Origin: an uncultured Dialister sp.
Lineage (GTDB): Bacteria > Bacillota > Negativicutes > Veillonellales > Dialisteraceae
NCBI GenBank assembly: GCA_900545785.1
Contig: URAA01000071.1
Coordinates: 1-7,461, forward strand
DNA length: 7,461 nucleotides
Direction of reading: 5' to 3'
Below the pieces are notes generated by a model. The model saw only the letters and a list, made by a program, of their open reading frames with translations. It did not search any database and had not been told where the DNA came from. Below, one piece after another: positions 6,322-7,461 of this stretch. The stretch's first letter is position 1; each line of letters opens with the position of its first letter. Made by a program: the position numbers and the translations under genes.

Positions 6322-6362
6322 TAAAAATAAGGTTTAAAATTCATAAATAATGGAGAATTTAA

Positions 6363-7412
6363 ATGGGATTATTGGAAAATACGATTGAACGTATACAGCC
6401 TATTAATAAAGATCTCATGCATAAAGTGCAGGAAAGATGGAATAACCTCTATCTGGGCATGGGAAATTTAGGAAAGCTGGAAGAAATGGTTATTCAGTAT
6501 GCCGGCATTACGGAAGAGATGATACCCGATATTCCGAAATGCTGCATGGTGGTAGCCTGTGCCGATCACGGGGTATATGCACAAAAAGTATCTGCCTATC
6601 CGCAATCGACGACGGTGGGGATGACAAGGGGATACCTTATAGCCAAGGGCGCTTCTGCCAATGCAATGGCTCATTTTTGCGGTGCCGACATGGTTGTCGT
6701 AGATATGGGAATCAATCATGATATGTCGGATCTTCCGGGGATCCTTGACAGAAAAATTGCAAACGGAACGAAAGATATCACTCTCGGGGCCGCCATGACA
6801 AGGGACGAAGCGATCCGATCCATTGAAGCGGGCATAGAGATTGCAGAAGAAAAAGTAAAAGAAGGATACAGGGTATTTACGGTAGGGGAAATGGGAATTT
6901 CAAATACCACCGCATCTGCCTGTATGATAGGAGCCTTCAATCACTGGAATGCATTGGAAGTGACCGGACGGGGAACGAATATTTCCGATGAACGGCTGCT
7001 TCATAAAATCGAAGTAGTGCAAAAAGCATTGGATATCAATCGGCCCGATGCTGATGACGGTCTTGATGTGTTATCAAAGGTGGGAGGCTTTGAATTCGGA
7101 TGCATGACCGGTGTCATTTTGGGGGCGGCAGCCAACAGATGTCTCACAATTATAGACGGATTTAATTCTACCGCCAGTGCTTTTGTAGCAAGAAGTTTGT
7201 CCAAAGAAACCGTCCAATATATAATGGCTTCCCACTTGTCTTTGGAACAGGCACACCATCGTTCTTTAGAAAAATTGGGACTTTCCGAATATATTGATCT
7301 CGATATTCGATTGGGAGAAGCCGTAGGAGCCAGTATTCAAAAGAAAATACTGGACATGGCACTCACTATTTACAGAGAATGTGTAAGTAAAGAAACGGGA
7401 GTTATCGAATGA
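6363..7412 (+). CDS. cobT: CobT-family nicotinate-nucleotide:base phosphoribosyltransferase
   Basis: This complete, 349-residue cytosolic protein has the usual CobT length. CobT transfers ribose phosphate from nicotinate mononucleotide to a lower-ligand base (classically 5,6-dimethylbenzimidazole) to build the cobamide nucleotide loop. Visible motifs are LGKLEE (36-41), ADHGV (67-71), VSAYP (76-80), VVDMGIN (112-118), GEMGISNTTAS with Glu176 (175-185), TGRGT (201-205), GGFEFGCMTG (241-250), IIDGFNSTA (263-271), and the C-terminal RLGE with Glu319, the counterpart of Salmonella Glu317. It departs from typical CobT in several places: LGMGNLG replaces KPPGSLG (31-37), GISN replaces GIGN, QAHH replaces the usual PGH region, and GEAVGAS replaces GEGxGA. 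Its stop overlaps the start of another CobT-like gene (ATGA), so it may be the first subunit of an ArsAB-like heterodimer that activates phenolic bases. The family is certain; the base preference is not. Confidence 0.93.
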   Translation: MGLLENTIERIQPINKDLMHKVQERWNNLYLGMGNLGKLEEMVIQYAGITEEMIPDIPKCCMVVACADHGVYAQKVSAYPQSTTVGMTRGYLIAKGASANAMAHFCGADMVVVDMGINHDMSDLPGILDRKIANGTKDITLGAAMTRDEAIRSIEAGIEIAEEKVKEGYRVFTVGEMGISNTTASACMIGAFNHWNALEVTGRGTNISDERLLHKIEVVQKALDINRPDADDGLDVLSKVGGFEFGCMTGVILGAAANRCLTIIDGFNSTASAFVARSLSKETVQYIMASHLSLEQAHHRSLEKLGLSEYIDLDIRLGEAVGASIQKKILDMALTIYRECVSKETGVIE

Positions 7413-7461
7413 GCGGAATTAAAAATTTAGATAAAAGTATCATGGAAGCTTGCAGGCTCTA
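7409..7461 (+). CDS. 5' end of a second CobT-like gene (truncated by window end)
   Basis: The ATG at 7409-7411 overlaps the TGA of the preceding gene (ATGA), a classic translational-coupling arrangement, and the frame stays open to the window end. The 17 visible residues, MSGIKNLDKSIMEACRL, follow the N-terminal pattern of CobT proteins (I-x-x-L-D-x-x-x-M-x-x-A-x-x-R/L, just ahead of the KPPGSLG motif). No separate ribosome site is needed given the overlap, though GGGAG-like bases occur at about 7397-7401. If confirmed, this makes a tandem CobT-like pair like arsA-arsB of Sporomusa ovata. Only a short fragment is visible, so identity is tentative; another cobamide gene is the main alternative. 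Confidence 0.65.
   Translation, partial: MSGIKNLDKSIMEACRL

Noticed and set aside
6268..6362. Possible cobalamin riboswitch upstream of the CobT-like gene
   Set aside because: Only 95 bases lie between the preceding terminator and the start codon, part of which is promoter. A cobalamin riboswitch needs roughly 200 bases and no B12-box-like sequence is visible.
6597..6893. Tyr79, Met87 and Met177 in the CobT homologue, equivalent to substitutions reported to broaden Salmonella CobT towards phenolics
   Set aside because: The same residues (SAYPQ followed eight positions later by Met, and GEMG) are common in ordinary CobT proteins outside enteric bacteria, as far as I recall, so they do not discriminate an ArsA-like enzyme.

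Overview
The window is ordinary-looking chromosomal DNA, probably from a low-to-mid-GC anaerobic Firmicute. A member of the Negativicutes (Veillonella/Dialister/Megasphaera type) is my best guess. The grounds are the HrcA/CIRCE-type groESL operon, strong AAAGGAGG-type ribosome sites, the style of the GroEL and CobT-like proteins, and a cobamide lower-base gene pair of a kind known from that class. This placement is inference from memory of protein families, not a computed result. The first 12 bases match the 3' end of the standard Illumina adapter, so the left edge is a contig end with untrimmed adapter.

Layout: (1) 13-460 (+), the C-terminal part of a MurB-like flavoenzyme whose usual catalytic residues all look substituted, closed by a terminator. 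(2) 525-2605 (+), a textbook heat-shock operon: sigma-A promoter, perfect CIRCE operator, groES, groEL, terminator. (3) 2637-2987 (+), a small DUF488/YeaO-like protein. A perfect 19-bp inverted repeat serves as a shared terminator with the convergent genes that follow. (4) 5154-3073 (-), an NAD(P)-dependent aldehyde dehydrogenase followed by a small membrane-anchored DUF2939-like protein, probably one transcription unit. (5) 5314-6234 (+), a divergently transcribed, very basic, mostly disordered protein carrying three copies of a small beta-barrel-like motif resembling the Tudor-like C-terminal domain of UvrD/PcrA. I know of no described family with this architecture. (6) 6363-7461 (+), a CobT-family phosphoribosyltransferase whose stop codon overlaps (ATGA) the start of a second gene. 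The 17 visible residues of that gene also look like a CobT N-terminus.

The genes do not form one pathway. The most noteworthy points are the triple-repeat protein of 5314-6234, the tandem CobT-like pair (ArsAB-like, possibly making phenolyl or otherwise non-benzimidazole cobamides), and the catalytically altered MurB homologue. I see no tRNA, rRNA, CRISPR array, insertion sequence or phage gene.
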